Source: Empedobacter stercoris | GTDB taxonomy: Bacteria > Bacteroidota > Bacteroidia > Flavobacteriales > Weeksellaceae | Assembly (NCBI RefSeq): GCF_020281205.1 | Contig: NZ_JACXZC010000007.1 | Coordinates: 1-64,000, forward strand | Length of the DNA stretch: 64,000 nt | Reading direction: 5' to 3' | In this document: positions 62,445 to 64,000 of the stretch, piece by piece | Position numbering within the stretch: the stretch's first letter is position 1 | How the letters are laid out: each line of letters opens with the position of its first letter | Position numbers and translations under genes: made by a program | The notes under the pieces: generated by a model | Told to the model about the DNA's origin: nothing | Seen by the model: the letters and a program-made list of their open reading frames with translations, nothing else | The model's database searches: none

Positions 62445-63614
62445 ATGCACAAACTTAAAGACAATTTACTCGTAAAAGTGATCCTTGCCATTGTGCTTGG
62501 AATTGCACTTGGCGGAATTATACCAGAAGCTATTGGTCGTATATTTATAACTTTTAATGACTTTTTTAGCAAATTACTCAACTTTCTAATACCGTTAATT
62601 ATTGTCGGATTAATTGTTCCATCAATTGGGAGACTGGGACAAACTGCTGGAAAATTATTGTTTACGACAGTATTGATCGCTTATGGTTCCTCTATATTAT
62701 CAGGACTATTAGGTTATTCTGTAAGCATGTCTGTATTTCCTACTCTATTAGAAAGTCAAACAGGACAAATAAATTTAGCAGAAAAAGCGAAAGAATTTGC
62801 ACCTTATTTTTCAATCGAATTTCCTCCTTTATTTGGTGTAATGCCAGCCTTAATCTTTTCATTCCTTTTCGGAATTGGATTATCAAGATTAAAAAATTCT
62901 ACTTTTGGAAATTTTGCAGATGATTTTGAAACGATTATAACCTATTTAATTAAAAACTTAATTATTCCACTTTTACCAATTTTCATTTTCGGAATTTTCT
63001 TGAATATGTCTTATTCTGGGCAAGTATTTACGATTATGAATGTATTTTTAAAAATAATTGGCGTTATCTTCGTTCTACATATTTTGTTGTTACTTGTTCA
63101 ATTTATTATTGCTGGATCAATTGCAAAGAAAAATCCATTGACGATGTTAAAATTGATGATGCCGGCATATTTTACAGCCTTAGGAACGCAATCATCTGCT
63201 GCAACAATTCCGGTTACAATTGCGCAAGTAAAGAAAATTGGAGTTCGAGAAGAAATTGCAAATTTTGCAGTGCCTTTGTGCGCAACGATTCATTTATCTG
63301 GTTCGATGTTAAAAATCGTTTGTTGTTGTTTAGCATTAATGCTAATTCAAGGAATGGAAATCGATTTTATTCAATTTTTTGGATTTATGATGATGCTTGG
63401 TGTCGCAATGGTCGCAGCGCCTGGAGTACCTGGTGGAGCAATTATGGCAGCAATAGGAATTATCGCTTCGATGTTAGGATTTGATGCAGAAAATCAAGCA
63501 TTAATGATTGCACTTTATATTGCAATGGACAGCTTTGGTACTGCAGGTAATGTAACGGGAGACGGTGCAATTGCCGTAACCTTAAATAAGTTATTTAAGA
63601 AAGAAGTTCAATAA
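62445..63614 (+). CDS. Dicarboxylate/amino acid:cation symporter (DAACS family)
   Basis: 389 residues from ATG 62445 (398 if the ATG at 62418 is used; MHKLKDNLLVKVILAIVLGI fits family starts better). About eight membrane segments with two re-entrant hairpins. The DAACS signatures are visible: LGTQSSAATIPVTIAQV (the serine-rich hairpin), NFAVPLCATIHLSGSMLKI, VAAPGVPGGAIMAAIG, and DSFGTAGNVTGDGAIAV (substrate and sodium site). It takes up glutamate, aspartate or C4 dicarboxylates with cations. Confidence 0.92.
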   Translation: MHKLKDNLLVKVILAIVLGIALGGIIPEAIGRIFITFNDFFSKLLNFLIPLIIVGLIVPSIGRLGQTAGKLLFTTVLIAYGSSILSGLLGYSVSMSVFPTLLESQTGQINLAEKAKEFAPYFSIEFPPLFGVMPALIFSFLFGIGLSRLKNSTFGNFADDFETIITYLIKNLIIPLLPIFIFGIFLNMSYSGQVFTIMNVFLKIIGVIFVLHILLLLVQFIIAGSIAKKNPLTMLKLMMPAYFTALGTQSSAATIPVTIAQVKKIGVREEIANFAVPLCATIHLSGSMLKIVCCCLALMLIQGMEIDFIQFFGFMMMLGVAMVAAPGVPGGAIMAAIGIIASMLGFDAENQALMIALYIAMDSFGTAGNVTGDGAIAVTLNKLFKKEVQ

Positions 63615-63637
63615 ATAAACTATTAATGATATAAAAG

Positions 63638-63670
63638 AAGCGTTCTAAAATTAATTTAGAACGCTTTTTT
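63638..63670. terminator. Bidirectional terminator
   Basis: AAGCGTTCTAAA-attaa-TTTAGAACGCTT followed by T residues, between the symporter and the convergent outer-membrane gene. Confidence 0.9.
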
Positions 63671-63708
63671 AGTTATAAAAATATATAAATGAGGAATGTA
63701 CTTGTTGA

Positions 63709-64000
63709 TTAGAACCCTACTCCACCACCTTGATTTTCTGTTTTATTTCTCTGAGCTTCTGCACGAGAACGCACTTTTCCACCGAAATTATACGTAAAAC
63801 CAATATTTAATGTTTGAGCTTCCCAACGGAAATTGCCGTAACCTCTTGCAGGATCGTACATTTCTAAACGTCCGTAAAATGTTCTGAAAATATCACTTAC
63901 ACGAGCACTTAAAGCAGCTTTACCACCCATAAATGTGTAACGTGCACCTAAATCCATACGCCACATATCTTGCATTTCTCCTTGTACAAAACGGTATTTA
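63709..64000 (-). CDS. Outer-membrane beta-barrel family protein, C-terminal part (runs off the window)
   Basis: Partial minus-strand gene, at least 96 codons, entering from beyond the right edge and ending at 63709. The visible part has strand pairs typical of the TonB-receptor-like barrels called OMP_b-brl_3 (DMWRMDLGARYTFMGGKAALSARVSDIF, split by short turns) and LNIGFTYNFGGK, followed by a short tail NQGGGVGF. An ATG at 63975 is internal, not the start. The ligand and N-terminal domains cannot be seen. Confidence 0.8.
   Translation of the reverse strand, partial: KYRFVQGEMQDMWRMDLGARYTFMGGKAALSARVSDIFRTFYGRLEMYDPARGYGNFRWEAQTLNIGFTYNFGGKVRSRAEAQRNKTENQGGGVGF

Overview
The window looks like a chromosomal segment of a low-GC member of the phylum Bacteroidota, class Flavobacteriia, most likely family Weeksellaceae (relatives of Empedobacter, Weeksella and Chryseobacterium). 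The basis is a Bacteroidota-type 5S/23S end, repeated TAnnTTTG -7 promoter boxes, Por (type IX) secretion C-terminal sorting tails, TonB-dependent receptors with FAQ-type signal-peptide ends, a BshC bacillithiol enzyme and many DUF families restricted to this group. The genus is inferred from memory of protein families, not from a search.

Layout. 1-479: 3' end of an rRNA operon (23S tail, spacer, 5S, terminator). 480-850: gene-free stretch with decayed dispersed repeats, including a conserved flavobacterial intergenic element. 855-10959: mostly minus-strand housekeeping block: omega-amidase, PAP2 phosphatase, the thrS-infC-rpmI-rplT translation operon (infC with a non-AUG start), a sorted nuclease/phosphatase, an LptF/G permease coupled to tgt, and a DUF937-OmpA protein. 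11136-13297: mscS and dacB. 13347-16762: small membrane or exported proteins, trmB and a sorted M28 peptidase. 16834-18189: a eukaryote-type OPRT-OMPDC fusion (UMP synthase). 18623-24887: a C1 peptidase followed by nadA-nadB-X-nadC-X', where X and X' are related exported proteins with a TonB C-terminal-like region. 25371-30689: two tandem paralogous TonB-dependent receptors with identical 5' leaders. 30782-36431: LD-carboxypeptidase, upp, yraN, tandem dedA genes, DUF4833 protein and a GNAT protein. 36737-36818: tRNA-Leu(TAG). 36936-44531: an SSB-tail-like DUF3127 protein, aat, DUF3108, NifU-C/Mrp iron-sulfur genes, DinB, a decayed SRPBCC pseudogene, nitroreductase, membrane protein and pabB/pabC. 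44557-48498: consensus promoter, SAM-I riboswitch, TonB-dependent receptor and APC permease. 48511-57862: ndk, NlpE-like lipoprotein, thioesterase, ribH, TPR protein, outer-membrane barrel, MlaF/MlaE transporter, SprT, ManC and coiled-coil proteins. 57952-64000: glycerophosphodiesterase, bshC, LysM/periplasmic-binding fusion, dicarboxylate symporter and the C-terminal end of an outer-membrane barrel protein.

Recurring themes. Almost every transcription unit ends in a strong intrinsic hairpin, many shared by convergent genes. TAnnTTTG boxes repeatedly decide start codons: several longer frames open with TTG codons that lie in or upstream of the box, so the downstream ATG or GTG is preferred. 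Three genes have their start codon 3-6 nt after the box and may be almost leaderless.

No CRISPR array, prophage, insertion sequence or defence island is visible. The most interesting signals are the SAM-I riboswitch in front of a TonB receptor, the exported TonB-CTD-like proteins inside the NAD operon, the eukaryote-like UMP synthase, the tRNA-guanine transglycosylase without its three zinc cysteines, the non-AUG infC start and the two-lesion SRPBCC pseudogene. None has been tested with a search, so statements about novelty are inference.
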